DNA of 64,000 nucleotides from Escherichia coli (GCA_021307345.1 CP089930.1:620001-684000), one strand, 5' to 3'. Counted from the first letter of the stretch, positions 41,286-50,107 are shown. The notes: generated from the letters alone by a model not told the origin. Program-made: numbers and translations.

Positions 41286-42572
41286 ATGAAAACTGTAAAG
41301 ATATCTTTACTGGCTGTCGTTATTGCTACTGCTGTAAGTCCATCTGCCTTTGCGGGTGATACGATTGAGGCGGCAGCGACAGAACTGGAGGCAATCCAAC
41401 CAGGGATGTCACATGAAGAAGTTGACCAGAAAATTGGACGCTTCATGATTCGTACTGGAAATACAGAAGCCGCGCAAGACTATCTGTTTTCGCATGGGTA
41501 TATATCTTCAGAGACGGGCGAAAATATCTCCCCGGAACAGACCCAGGCAGACCGCGATGCGGCACAGGATACAGCCATCCAGAATGCGCAAACCACCGCT
41601 AACACAGCAGTGTCGACCGCCAATGAAGCGCACCAGGCCATTACGTCAGCGCAAACCGAGATTGACGCCAGCAAAGCGGCTATTCATAAAAATACTGACG
41701 ACATTATCGAACAGAAGAACATTCTTAGAGCTCAACAAGACCAAATTAACGATACACAAAAAACAGTCGCCGCTACCGGTGATGTCCAAAACGCAGCGCG
41801 TTATCAGAGTATGGTAAACGCCCGTCAGGAGGCTGCGGATAACGCACAGCAGCAACAAGCCGAAGCCCAACAAACGCAGATTACCGAGCAACAAAAGCAA
41901 ATCGAAGCCACACAAAAAACGGTCGCTGCCACCGGTGATGTTCAGACCGCCGCCCGTTATCAGAGTATGGTCAATGCTAAACTGGCTGCGGAAAATGAAA
42001 CCAGCACGCGCGCTTCTGCGGAGCAAGGGAAAAAAATTGACGCTCTTTCTTCTACCATGACGACGGTATCTCAAAGTGTTGCCACCGAGAACCAATCAAA
42101 AGAACTGGAAGAAATTCATGGCGATATAACAAAAACCAACACTGCGGTAAGTAAGCTGGCGGCACAACAACAGATTGATAGCGTTCATTACGGTGAACAA
42201 ATTCAAAATCTGGTGCAGGATTCCACCGATACACATCATCAGTTATCAACCACGCAAAAACGAGTAGCGGATAACAGCCAACAAATTAATACGCTCAATA
42301 ACCATTTCAGCTCACTGAAAAACGAAGTTGAAGACAACCGTAAAGATGCCAATGCGGGGATTGCGTCAGCTATTGCCATTGCCTCACAGCCGCAGGTAAA
42401 AACCGGTGATTTAATGATGGTGTCTGCGGGCGCGGGAACGTTTAATGGTGAATCAGCGGTATCTGTCGGCACGTCTTTTAATGCCGGAACGCATACAGTG
42501 CTTAAAGCGGGTGTTTCTGCGGATACGCAATCTGATTTCGGTGCTGGTGTCGGTGTGGGATATTCGTTCTAA
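41286..42572 (+). CDS. YadA-type trimeric autotransporter adhesin
   Basis: A 428-residue surface protein, type Vc secretion. A Sec signal peptide (MKTVKISLLAVVIATAV, cut after AFA) is followed by a short globular segment (~24-85) and no YadA-like head repeats. Residues ~85-340 are a long Gln/Ala-rich coiled coil. It contains two copies of a 52-residue unit (156 bp; QKTVAATGDVQ then AARYQSMVNA) starting near 41754 and 41910. The last ~75 residues are a YadA anchor, ending GVGYSF with the terminal Phe of outer-membrane barrels. It is the first of three genes; a lipoprotein follows 117 bp later. Not in K-12 here. Function as an adhesin is inferred from architecture; the ligand is unknown. Confidence 0.88.
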   Translation: MKTVKISLLAVVIATAVSPSAFAGDTIEAAATELEAIQPGMSHEEVDQKIGRFMIRTGNTEAAQDYLFSHGYISSETGENISPEQTQADRDAAQDTAIQNAQTTANTAVSTANEAHQAITSAQTEIDASKAAIHKNTDDIIEQKNILRAQQDQINDTQKTVAATGDVQNAARYQSMVNARQEAADNAQQQQAEAQQTQITEQQKQIEATQKTVAATGDVQTAARYQSMVNAKLAAENETSTRASAEQGKKIDALSSTMTTVSQSVATENQSKELEEIHGDITKTNTAVSKLAAQQQIDSVHYGEQIQNLVQDSTDTHHQLSTTQKRVADNSQQINTLNNHFSSLKNEVEDNRKDANAGIASAIAIASQPQVKTGDLMMVSAGAGTFNGESAVSVGTSFNAGTHTVLKAGVSADTQSDFGAGVGVGYSF

Positions 42573-42689
42573 AATTTTACCAGACACCTTATAAATACCA
42601 ATAAAAAACAGAACTATTGAATAAATTAGAGCAAGGACGTTTGCCTAATATCACCTCTTCATTAATTCTCATATTATTTAAGGTTAACA

Positions 42690-43112
42690 ATGATGAATAG
42701 CACCATTAAATCGATTTCCCTGCTGGCGTTAATCATGCTGGCTGGTTGTAGCTCTCCCGCGTCTCGCATTGCAGACTGCCAGGCGCAAGGCGTATCTCAT
42801 GACACCTGTTATCTTGCCGAACAACAGCGTCAGGCGGCTATTTTAAGTGCATCCGAAGCGCAGGCATTTAAAAATGCAGAAGCCGCACAACATGCCCAGG
42901 CGACAAAGAAAGCCATTTATAAAGGATTTGGCATGACCTTTAGAATGAGCAGCAAAAACTTTGCTTATCTCAATGATTCATTATGTGCGATTGATGAAGA
43001 TAATGCCGATGCTACGGTTTATCAGTCGGGTCTGTATAACGTGATTGTTTATCATCACACAGGAAAAGTCGCATTAATGAAGGAAGGAGAGTTTGTGGGC
43101 TATTTAAAATGA
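42690..43112 (+). CDS. Small lipoprotein next to the trimeric autotransporter
   Basis: A 140-residue lipoprotein: signal sequence MMNSTIKSISLLALIM, lipobox LAGC, and Ser after the Cys, which predicts outer-membrane sorting. An Ala/Gln-rich helical stretch (residues ~50-75) precedes a small beta-rich C-terminal domain with one Cys (LNDSLCAIDED, ending EGEFVGYLK). I do not recognise the family. Gene pairs of a trimeric autotransporter and a small lipoprotein are known (SadA-SadB of Salmonella, AtaA-TpgA of Acinetobacter), where the lipoprotein aids assembly; the same role here is inference from position. It overlaps the next gene by four bases (ATGA). Confidence 0.75.
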   Translation: MMNSTIKSISLLALIMLAGCSSPASRIADCQAQGVSHDTCYLAEQQRQAAILSASEAQAFKNAEAAQHAQATKKAIYKGFGMTFRMSSKNFAYLNDSLCAIDEDNADATVYQSGLYNVIVYHHTGKVALMKEGEFVGYLK

Positions 43113-43312
43113 AGGATGAAAAGAAAATATCCCTGACACATATTCTGATTATCGGTGCGTTTATTTTTGCCTTCTTGCAAGTAGTATTATTAGCCTCCCT
43201 GGTTCACGCGGTTAATGCCAGCAACGCAATACAGGAAGGCTTATTTCAGACGGGACGCATTATGGTAGAAAGTTTGCAGCATATTCTTTCGGTGCAAACG
43301 GGGATTAACTGA
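43109..43312 (+). CDS. Small single-helix membrane protein, third gene of the autotransporter set
   Basis: A 67-residue protein with one membrane helix (ILIIGAFIFAFLQVVLLASL, residues ~12-32), a short lysine-rich cytoplasmic N-terminus (MKDEKK) and a ~33-residue C-terminal part predicted periplasmic. The ATGA overlap with the lipoprotein gene implies translational coupling, so it is probably a real partner rather than a chance frame. No family is recognised. It ends four bases before the stop of the convergent cueR. Confidence 0.65.
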   Translation: MKDEKKISLTHILIIGAFIFAFLQVVLLASLVHAVNASNAIQEGLFQTGRIMVESLQHILSVQTGIN

Positions 43313-43316
43313 TTTT

Positions 43317-43724
43317 TCACCCCGCCCGATGATGACAGCAGCCGGAGAGATTTTCGATAATCGGGCAGTCGGCGCTGTCATCGCCGGGGCAGGCATTCGC
43401 CAGCGCCAGTAACTGGTCGCGCATGGATTGCAGTTCTTCGATATGTCGCTCGATCTCCGCCACCTTCTCCAGTGTGCGCCGTTTTACGTCAGCACTGTGG
43501 CGCTGCGGGTCGTTAAACAGATTCACCAGTTCGCCGCTCTCTTCCAGGTTAAAGCCCACCTGGCGCGCCTGGCGCAGTAAGGTCAGTTCGTTGAGATGCT
43601 GCTGCGTGTAGGTGCGATAACCATTTTCGCTGCGCATCGGTGGTGTCACCAGCCCCTTCTCTTCATAGAAGCGAATGGCTTTGCTGGTCAGGCCGGTAAT
43701 TTTTGCTACATCGCTAATGTTCAT
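43317..43724 (-). CDS. cueR: CueR, copper-responsive MerR-family activator
   Basis: A 135-residue regulator identical, as far as I recall, to K-12 CueR. It has the N-terminal winged HTH ([20 protein letters not shown]), a dimerisation helix, and the Cu(I)-binding Cys112 and Cys120 in CPGDDSADC, with a C-terminal CCHHRAG. It activates copA (operator at 47479) and cueO by untwisting a 19-bp promoter spacer. Its ATG overlaps the stop of an HlyD-type remnant (ATGA), and IS1 lies 228 bp upstream, so its native upstream region differs from K-12, where it follows ybaT. Confidence 0.98.
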
Positions 43725-43951
43725 CGTTCGCGCAACGCCTCCTGTGCTTTGTTAAAGGGTTTCAACAGATAATCCAGCACGCTCTTTTTGCCGGTGCGGA
43801 TATCGACCGTCGCCACCATGCCGGGAAATATCGGAAACTGCTGTTTGCTTTTATTTTCCAGATGATTACTGAAAGTGCGAATGTACACCCGATAGTAATA
43901 AACATCGCGCCGCACTTCATCCTGCACGGTGTCCGGTGATATCACCGCGAC
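43721..43951 (-). pseudogene. C-terminal remnant of an HlyD-family type I secretion adaptor
   Basis: The frame is open from the IS1 border (43951) to the TGA at 43721: about 76 codons reading VAVISPDTVQDEVRRDVYYY, later PGMVATVDIRTGKKSVLDYL and LLKPF. This is the conserved C-terminus of HlyD/LapC-type periplasmic adaptors, which bridge the inner-membrane ABC exporter and a TolC-like channel. The N-terminal helix and hairpin are gone, cut at IS1. The stop codon shares bases with the cueR ATG. It is the last trace of a type I secretion operon that was transcribed in the cueR direction; I recall RTX/type I genes at this place in O157:H7, but that needs checking. Confidence 0.85.
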
Positions 43952-43966
43952 GGTAATGACTCTAAC

Positions 43967-44470
43967 TTATTGATAGTGTTTTATGTTCAGATAATGCCCG
44001 ATGACTTTGTCATGCAGCTCCACCGATTTTGAAAACGACAGCGACTTCCGTCCCAGCCGTGCCAGGTGCTGCCTCAGATTCAGGTTATGCCGCTCAATTC
44101 GCTGCGTATATCGCTTGCTGATTACGTGCAGCTTTCCCTTCAGGCGGGATTCATACAGCGGCCAGCCATCCGTCATCCATATCACCACGTCAAAGGGTGA
44201 CAGCAGGCTCATAAGACGCCCCAGCGTCGCCATAGTGCGTTCACCGAATACGTGCGCAACAACCGTCTTCCGGAGCCTGTCATACGCGTAAAACAGCCAG
44301 CGCTGGCGCGATTTAGCCCCGACATAGCCCCACTGTTCGTCCATTTCCGCGCAGACGATGACGTCACTGCCCGGCTGTATGCGCGAGGTTACCGACTGCG
44401 GCCTGAGTTTTTTAAGTGACGTAAAATCGTGTTGAGGCCAACGCCCATAATGCGGGCAGTTGCCCGGCAT
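43967..44470 (-). CDS. insB: IS1 InsB, C-terminal transposase part
   Basis: A 167-residue frame carrying the DDE catalytic core of the IS1 transposase ([38 protein letters not shown]). It is normally expressed as the InsAB' fusion by -1 frameshifting in insA rather than from its own start. No inactivating change is visible. Confidence 0.93.
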
Positions 44471-44664
44471 CCAACGCCATTCATGGCCATATCAATGATT
44501 TTCTGGTGCGTACCGGGTTGAGAAGCGGTGTAAGTGAACTGCAGTTGCCATGTTTTACGGCAGTGAGAGCAGAGATAGCGCTGATGTCCGGCGGTGCTTT
44601 TGCCGTTACGCACCACCCCGTCAGTAGCTGAACAGGAGGGACAGCTGATAGAAACAGAAGCCAC
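44389..44664 (-). CDS. insA: IS1 protein InsA
   Basis: A 91-residue zinc-finger and HTH protein ([11 protein letters not shown], later [10 protein letters not shown]) that binds the IS1 ends and represses transposition when made alone. The slippery AAAAAAC at 44407-44413 (minus strand) permits -1 frameshifting into insB to give the InsAB' transposase. Confidence 0.95.
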
Positions 44665-44719
44665 TGGAGCACCTCAAAAACACCATCATACACTAAATCA
44701 GTAAGTTGGCAGCATCACC

Positions 44720-45011
44720 GTCACTTCCTTCCAGGTCATTATTTTAACTAGTTTTTATAACCAGCCTCATTTTATTTAAGAAGGGTAATAACTTGTGCAT
44801 CTCTTTCGTTTTTATTCCCCCTATTAAAAGAAATGCAGCTAAAAAGCTTATACGTTATTTATTAAGAATACACTACGAGTTTTAGATTACCATCATCCGC
44901 ATTGAGAATAATCCATAGTAAGAAGTGATAAGAATCACAGTTTTATCGTGTATATACCATTTTTTTGTGACTTATTTATTAAAAGTATAAGACGGAGGGT
45001 TTGATTAAGAA
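44720..45011 (-). promoter_or_regulatory. Probable upstream region of a deleted operon
   Basis: AT-rich DNA between IS1 and the ybaT terminator. On the minus strand it contains a CRP-like site TGTGA-N6-TCACT (44924-44939) followed, toward IS1, by short frames: an 18-codon one from 44800 (MHKLLPFLNK...) and an ATG at 44739 whose seventh codon is cut by IS1 (MTWKEV). This looks like the promoter and first codons of an operon whose far end is the HlyD remnant. Inference only. Confidence 0.4.
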
Positions 45012-45045
45012 AAAAAATAAAGGCGCAGCACAGAAAGCACTGCGC
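45012..45045 (-). terminator. Terminator after ybaT
   Basis: On the minus strand GCGCAG/CTGCGC (45040-45045 with 45023-45028) precedes TTTATTTTTTTTC. It lies 12 bp after the ybaT stop and should insulate glsA-ybaT from everything downstream, including cueR. Confidence 0.85.
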
Positions 45046-45056
45046 GCAGGTAGATT

Positions 45057-46349
45057 TTATATGGTTTTATTCCGTTTCATTACCATTGCCACAATAAGGC
45101 TTAGTAATAGTGCGCCAATAATCCACATCAGTGCGCTGCTGCCCTGGGACCATAGACTGTAAATAAAACCGATGATTACCAATAGCATGACCATCATACC
45201 GACAACGAGGATTGGCAACGAGGCGTGAATATCATGACGCAGACGGATCGCCACCACAAACACCGCAAGGTAGCAGATCAAAAAGGTGGCGCTGGCAACA
45301 CTGGCCAGGGAACCTAAATTAAGCGCCGCCGTCATCAGCATGATCAACACCACTATGATGATGTTACCCCACGTACTCTGCCGCCACAGGGATTTATTCA
45401 TTAGCTTCGGCAGTTCACGCTCGCTGCCCATGTTGTCCATGATATTAAACACCGCAAACAGGTTTGCGTTGATGGCTGATGCCGTCGCCAGCAAAGCACC
45501 TATCACCACTATCACATAACCCACATGCCCAAGCAGTGGAGAAGCGGCCTGCGCTACGGCGGTATCGGCATATTTTTCTAACTCTAATGCCGAAACATCA
45601 CTAAGCAGCACCAGTGCCAGGGAAATATAGAGCAGTGTGGTAACGCCTATCGCCAGCAAAAATGCTCGCGGCATAATGACCGCCGGATCTTTCACTTTAT
45701 CCGCCGCGTTTGCCATCATGCCAAAGCCCGCATAAGCAAGGAAGGTAATCCCGATACAAGAGAAGAATGCGCCGGAGCTGGGGGGCGCAGAGACGGAAAT
45801 ATGCGCCGGTTGCAGCGACCAGACGCCCGCAATAATCAGCAACAACAGGATCATCATTTTGATGCCGACAAGGATCACTTCCAGTCGCCCTACCGCATGG
45901 TTGCTTAAGGAGTTGAACAGCGTCATCAGGGCAATGATCGCCAGCGCGTAGAGCAAAATAAGATGCTCATCCTGGCTGCCCTCATGCAAAAACTGCACAG
46001 CATAAGCACCAAAGGCACGGGCAACCATCGCGATACTCACCGCCAGCGTCATCAGGTACAGCAACGAGAGCGCCAGCGAAAAAACACCGTTGCCTAACCC
46101 CCGGCGAAAGAAGTCAATAATCCCGCCATTGCTGGGATAACTTGCACCAAGGCGCGCATAGGCATATCCGGAAAACATCGCCACAATGCCGCCAAAAGCA
46201 AAAGCGACCCAGGTCGAGGCTTCCATTAGCAACGCCGCTTGCCCCAACAGGGCAAAGATCCCCGCCCCCACCATCGCCCCGATACCTATGGAAACCACAT
46301 TCCATAGTCCCAGAGGTTTGTCACCGTTATTACCTTCCGTGTTCATCAT
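45057..46349 (-). CDS. ybaT: YbaT, APC-superfamily amino acid transporter
   Basis: A 430-residue inner-membrane permease with about 12 helices (start GLWNVVSIGIGAMVGAGIFALL, the substrate-site signature of APC transporters). It is encoded two bases after glsA1, whose product deaminates glutamine; uptake of glutamine or exchange of glutamate during acid stress is the usual proposal, not proven. Confidence 0.93.
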   Translation of the reverse strand: MMNTEGNNGDKPLGLWNVVSIGIGAMVGAGIFALLGQAALLMEASTWVAFAFGGIVAMFSGYAYARLGASYPSNGGIIDFFRRGLGNGVFSLALSLLYLMTLAVSIAMVARAFGAYAVQFLHEGSQDEHLILLYALAIIALMTLFNSLSNHAVGRLEVILVGIKMMILLLLIIAGVWSLQPAHISVSAPPSSGAFFSCIGITFLAYAGFGMMANAADKVKDPAVIMPRAFLLAIGVTTLLYISLALVLLSDVSALELEKYADTAVAQAASPLLGHVGYVIVVIGALLATASAINANLFAVFNIMDNMGSERELPKLMNKSLWRQSTWGNIIIVVLIMLMTAALNLGSLASVASATFLICYLAVFVVAIRLRHDIHASLPILVVGMMVMLLVIIGFIYSLWSQGSSALMWIIGALLLSLIVAMVMKRNKTI

Positions 46350-46351
46350 GA

Positions 46352-47284
46352 TCAGCCCTTAAACACGTTATAGCCGAGTTGTTTAGCGACCGATGCCACC
46401 ATTTTTTGTCCACGAACACTGTTGCCTTCTTCATCCAACGGTGGCGAGAACGCGGCAATCCCCATCACGCCAGGCACTACCGCCAGAATGCCGCCACCGA
46501 CGCCGCTTTTGCCGGGTAAGCCAACGCGATACGCCCAGTCACCAGAGCGACCATACAGCCCTTCCATCATCATTTCGGCCAGGATGTACGGCACATTGTC
46601 AGCCTGGAGAACGCGTTTTTGGCTTAGCGGATTAACACCGCCCGCCGCCAGTGTCGCGCCAAGCGTAGCCAGCTCAACGGTATTGATAAGCGTGGAGCAC
46701 TGGCGGGTGTACACATCACAGGCTTCCATCGCATCGCAATAGAGATATCCAGAGGAATACAGCAGCCAGGCAATCGCCCGGTTGTGGAAGTTGGTGGTCT
46801 GTTCCGACTGGTTCACTTCCTCAGAAAGCGCCACCTGCTCACCAGCAAGTTGTTGTTGGATGTGTAAAATTCTCTGCCAGCGTTGTTCAGCATTATCGGC
46901 TTTGATCAGACTGGTAGTGGCGATAGCGCCTGCATTCACCAGCGGCGACAACGGCTTGCCACCATGAAGTTCTAAGGCAATGACTGAGTTAAAAGGCAAT
47001 CCGGTCGGGTCAGCGCCAATTTTGTCCTGCACCGCCTGCGGGCCGACATCTTCCAGCGCGAGGGCTAAAGTACAGACTTTCGAGATGGATTCCAGCGCAA
47101 AGCGGTAATCACTATCACCCGCGCGATAGACGTTGCCATCGCAAGTCACAATAGCTACCCCCGCCAGTTGGCTGGGGACATTCGCCAGAAAGGGAATGTA
47201 ATCGGCATTTTGCCCGCCGCTAAGTGAGTGAAATTGGACATATGCCTGATCCACTGCCTGCTGTAAATTTTTTGCATCTGACAT
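46352..47284 (-). CDS. glsA1: GlsA1 (YbaS), acid-induced glutaminase
   Basis: A 310-residue serine-dependent beta-lactamase-related glutaminase that converts glutamine to glutamate and ammonia, consuming protons and supporting acid resistance. The catalytic Ser/Lys pair is in ESISKVCTL (Ser66, Lys69 type) and the substrate loop in VNAGAIATTSLI; YCDAMEACDVYTRQCS is also conserved. It is the first gene of the pair with ybaT and is divergent from copA. Confidence 0.96.
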   Translation of the reverse strand: MSDAKNLQQAVDQAYVQFHSLSGGQNADYIPFLANVPSQLAGVAIVTCDGNVYRAGDSDYRFALESISKVCTLALALEDVGPQAVQDKIGADPTGLPFNSVIALELHGGKPLSPLVNAGAIATTSLIKADNAEQRWQRILHIQQQLAGEQVALSEEVNQSEQTTNFHNRAIAWLLYSSGYLYCDAMEACDVYTRQCSTLINTVELATLGATLAAGGVNPLSQKRVLQADNVPYILAEMMMEGLYGRSGDWAYRVGLPGKSGVGGGILAVVPGVMGIAAFSPPLDEEGNSVRGQKMVASVAKQLGYNVFKG

Positions 47285-47475
47285 CTGTTGTTAACTCCTT
47301 TTTATAGATGCGGGAGGCTATTCCTCATCCCGATGCCAATTTTCAGGCATCCTGATTTAACTTAGCACCCGCAACTTAACCAAAGGAAAACAAAGAGATA
47401 AATGTCTAATCCTGATGCAAATTGAGCCAATCTTTTAATCTCCACCGCGTTTTCATTGCGCTACGAAATAATTTC

Positions 47476-47506
47476 TTGACCTTCCCCTTGCTGGAAGGTT
47501 TACCCT
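47476..47506 (+). promoter_or_regulatory. CueR-activated copA promoter
   Basis: The -35 TTGACC (47476-47481) and -10-like TACCCT (47501-47506) are 19 bp apart, the overlong spacer typical of MerR-family promoters. A perfect dyad, ACCTTCC and GGAAGGT (47479-47485 and 47493-47499), fills the spacer. Confidence 0.93.
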
Positions 47507-47545
47507 TTATCACAGTCAGTCAAAACTGTCTTAAAGGAGTACGTT

Positions 47546-47757
47546 ATGTCACAAACTATCGACCTGACCCTGGACGGCCTGTCCTGCGGTCACTGCGTTA
47601 AACGCGTGAAAGAAAGTCTCGAACAGCGCCCGGACGTTGAGCAGGCAGATGTGTCAATTACTGAAGCGCACGTCACCGGTACTGCCAGCGCGGAACAGCT
47701 TATCGAAACCATCAAGCAAGCGGGTTATGACGCATCTGTAAGCCACCCAAAGGCTAA
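47546..47757 (+). CDS. copA(Z): CopA(Z), copper chaperone made by -1 frameshifting in copA
   Basis: The slippery heptamer CCCAAAG is at 47746-47752 in the correct phase (zero frame CCA AAG). A -1 slip gives one extra Gly codon (GGC) and then TAA at 47755-47757, so the product is a 70-residue single heavy-metal domain. This matches the programmed frameshift described for E. coli copA, which yields a cytosolic copper chaperone from the same mRNA. Confidence 0.88.
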
Positions 47758-50050
47758 ACCGCTGGCGGAGTCATCAATCCCGTCGGAAGCACTGACAGCG
47801 GTTTCTGATGAGCTTCCGGCAGCAACCGCCGATGACGACGATAGCCAGCAGTTGCTGTTGAGCGGCATGAGCTGCGCCAGCTGTGTCACCCGCGTACAAA
47901 ATGCGCTGCAAAGCGTACCGGGCGTCACCCAGGCACGGGTAAACCTGGCGGAGCGCACTGCGCTGGTGATGGGCAGTGCCTCCGCACAAGATTTAGTGCA
48001 GGCGGTGGAAAAAGCGGGCTACGGCGCAGAAGCGATTGAAGATGACGCTAAACGACGTGAGCGCCAGCAGGAAACAGCCGTCGCTACCATGAAACGCTTC
48101 CGCTGGCAGGCGATTGTCGCTCTGGCGGTGGGTATCCCGGTAATGGTCTGGGGGATGATCGGCGATAACATGATGGTCACCGCCGACAACCGCAGCCTGT
48201 GGCTGGTTATTGGGCTGATAACCCTGGCGGTTATGGTTTTCGCTGGCGGACATTTTTACCGCAGTGCATGGAAGAGCCTGCTCAACGGCGCGGCGACGAT
48301 GGATACGCTGGTGGCGCTGGGTACTGGCGTGGCATGGCTCTATTCAATGAGCGTTAACCTGTGGCCGCAGTGGTTTCCGATGGAAGCACGACATCTTTAT
48401 TACGAAGCCAGCGCGATGATTATCGGTCTGATCAACCTCGGTCATATGCTGGAAGCGCGTGCGCGTCAGCGTTCTTCAAAGGCGCTGGAGAAATTACTCG
48501 ATTTAACCCCGCCGACGGCGCGACTGGTTACTGACGAAGGTGAAAAGAGTGTGCCGCTGGCAGACGTTCAGCCAGGTATGTTGCTGCGCCTGACAACCGG
48601 TGACCGTGTGCCGGTGGATGGCGAAATCACTCAGGGTGAAGCGTGGCTGGATGAGGCGATGTTAACGGGCGAACCTATTCCACAGCAAAAAGGCGAAGGC
48701 GATAGCGTTCATGCCGGGACAGTGGTACAGGACGGTAGTGTGCTGTTTCGCGCCAGCGCAGTCGGCAGCCATACCACGCTGTCGCGGATCATTCGCATGG
48801 TGCGCCAGGCTCAGAGCAGTAAGCCAGAAATCGGTCAACTGGCGGATAAAATCTCTGCCGTGTTTGTGCCGGTGGTAGTGGTGATTGCGTTGATCAGTGC
48901 GGCAATCTGGTATTTCTTTGGACCCGCACCGCAAATTGTTTATACCCTGGTGATTGCCACCACGGTGCTGATTATCGCCTGTCCGTGTGCGCTGGGGCTG
49001 GCAACGCCGATGTCGATTATTTCCGGCGTCGGGCGCGCGGCAGAATTTGGGGTGCTGGTGCGTGACGCCGATGCGCTGCAACGTGCCAGTACGCTCGACA
49101 CCGTGGTGTTCGATAAAACCGGGACGCTGACCGAAGGTAAACCACAGGTTGTCGCAGTAAAAACGTTTGCTGATGTTGATGAAGCGCAGGCATTGCGTCT
49201 GGCGGCGGCACTGGAGCAAGGTTCCAGCCATCCGCTGGCGCGGGCAATCCTCGATAAAGCAGGCGATATCACACTGCCACAGGTCAATAGCTTCCGTACA
49301 TTGCGCGGACTGGGGGTAAGTGGAGAAGCGGAAGGCCATTCACTGCTGCTGGGGAATCAGGCTCTGTTAAATGACCAGCAAGTCGATACGAAAGCGATTG
49401 AAGCTGATATTTCAGCCCAGGCATCACAAGGCGCAACGCCGGTGTTACTGGCCGTTGATGGCAAAGCGGTGGCTCTGTTGGCGGTACGCGATCCATTGCG
49501 TAGCGATAGCGTGGCGGCGCTGCAACGTCTGCATAAAGCGGGATATCGTCTGGTAATGTTAACCGGCGATAACCCAACCACCGCCAATGCGATCGCCAAA
49601 GAAGCAGGGATTGATGAAGTGATTGCGGGTGTATTGCCGGATGGAAAAGCCGAAGCGATTAAACGTCTGCAAAGCGAGGGTCGCCAGGTAGCAATGGTGG
49701 GCGACGGCATTAACGACGCGCCGGCGCTGGCCCAGGCGGATGTCGGTATTGCAATGGGTGGCGGGAGTGATGTTGCCATTGAAACAGCGGCGATTACCCT
49801 GATGCGCCATAGCCTGATGGGGGTTGCAGACGCACTCGCCATCTCCCGCGCGACGCTACGCAATATGAAGCAAAACCTGCTTGGCGCGTTTATCTACAAC
49901 AGTATCGGTATTCCGGTCGCCGCCGGTATTTTGTGGCCGTTCACCGGAACACTGCTTAACCCGGTGGTCGCCGGAGCGGCAATGGCGCTCTCGTCGATTA
50001 CGGTGGTGAGTAACGCTAACCGATTGCTGCGGTTTAAACCGAAGGAATAA
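47546..50050 (+). CDS. copA: CopA, Cu(I)-exporting P1B-type ATPase
   Basis: An 834-residue inner-membrane copper exporter. Two N-terminal heavy-metal domains carry CxxC sites (Cys14/Cys17 in [11 protein letters not shown] and the second in [11 protein letters not shown] near residue 110). Eight membrane helices follow, with the transmembrane CPC in [13 protein letters not shown], the phosphorylated Asp in [11 protein letters not shown], the SSHPLARAI motif and the [10 protein letters not shown] hinge. Expression depends on CueR and copper. The 5' region also encodes CopA(Z) by frameshifting. Confidence 0.98.
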   Translation: MSQTIDLTLDGLSCGHCVKRVKESLEQRPDVEQADVSITEAHVTGTASAEQLIETIKQAGYDASVSHPKAKPLAESSIPSEALTAVSDELPAATADDDDSQQLLLSGMSCASCVTRVQNALQSVPGVTQARVNLAERTALVMGSASAQDLVQAVEKAGYGAEAIEDDAKRRERQQETAVATMKRFRWQAIVALAVGIPVMVWGMIGDNMMVTADNRSLWLVIGLITLAVMVFAGGHFYRSAWKSLLNGAATMDTLVALGTGVAWLYSMSVNLWPQWFPMEARHLYYEASAMIIGLINLGHMLEARARQRSSKALEKLLDLTPPTARLVTDEGEKSVPLADVQPGMLLRLTTGDRVPVDGEITQGEAWLDEAMLTGEPIPQQKGEGDSVHAGTVVQDGSVLFRASAVGSHTTLSRIIRMVRQAQSSKPEIGQLADKISAVFVPVVVVIALISAAIWYFFGPAPQIVYTLVIATTVLIIACPCALGLATPMSIISGVGRAAEFGVLVRDADALQRASTLDTVVFDKTGTLTEGKPQVVAVKTFADVDEAQALRLAAALEQGSSHPLARAILDKAGDITLPQVNSFRTLRGLGVSGEAEGHSLLLGNQALLNDQQVDTKAIEADISAQASQGATPVLLAVDGKAVALLAVRDPLRSDSVAALQRLHKAGYRLVMLTGDNPTTANAIAKEAGIDEVIAGVLPDGKAEAIKRLQSEGRQVAMVGDGINDAPALAQADVGIAMGGGSDVAIETAAITLMRHSLMGVADALAISRATLRNMKQNLLGAFIYNSIGIPVAAGILWPFTGTLLNPVVAGAAMALSSITVVSNANRLLRFKPKE

Positions 50051-50060
50051 GTATGTCATT

Positions 50061-50092
50061 GCGGATGCGCTGCTTTAGGGTGGCGCATCCGT
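50061..50092. repeat. REP-like hairpin after copA
   Basis: CGGATGCGC (50062-50070) pairs with GCGCATCCG (50083-50091) between convergent copA and ybaQ. Confidence 0.7.
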
Positions 50093-50107
50093 TATAGGGA
50101 AATGATT

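Larger units (their letters stand above)
43952..44719 (-). mobile_element. Complete IS1 element, no target-site duplication
   Basis: The element is 768 bp, exactly IS1 length, bounded by the terminal inverted repeats GGTAATGACTCTAACTTATT (43952 on) and GGTGATGCTGCCAACTTACT (minus strand from 44719). Flanking 9-mers are CACCGCGAC on the left and GTCACTTCC on the right: no direct repeat, so the element does not sit in a simple insertion and probably mediated a deletion on one side. Its transposase reads toward cueR. Confidence 0.95.

Noticed and set aside
43721-43945. The HlyD-like frame as a functional small gene starting at GTG 43945
   Set aside because: It is only the C-terminal strand region of a far larger family, is cut at the IS1 border, and has no membrane helix or own promoter.
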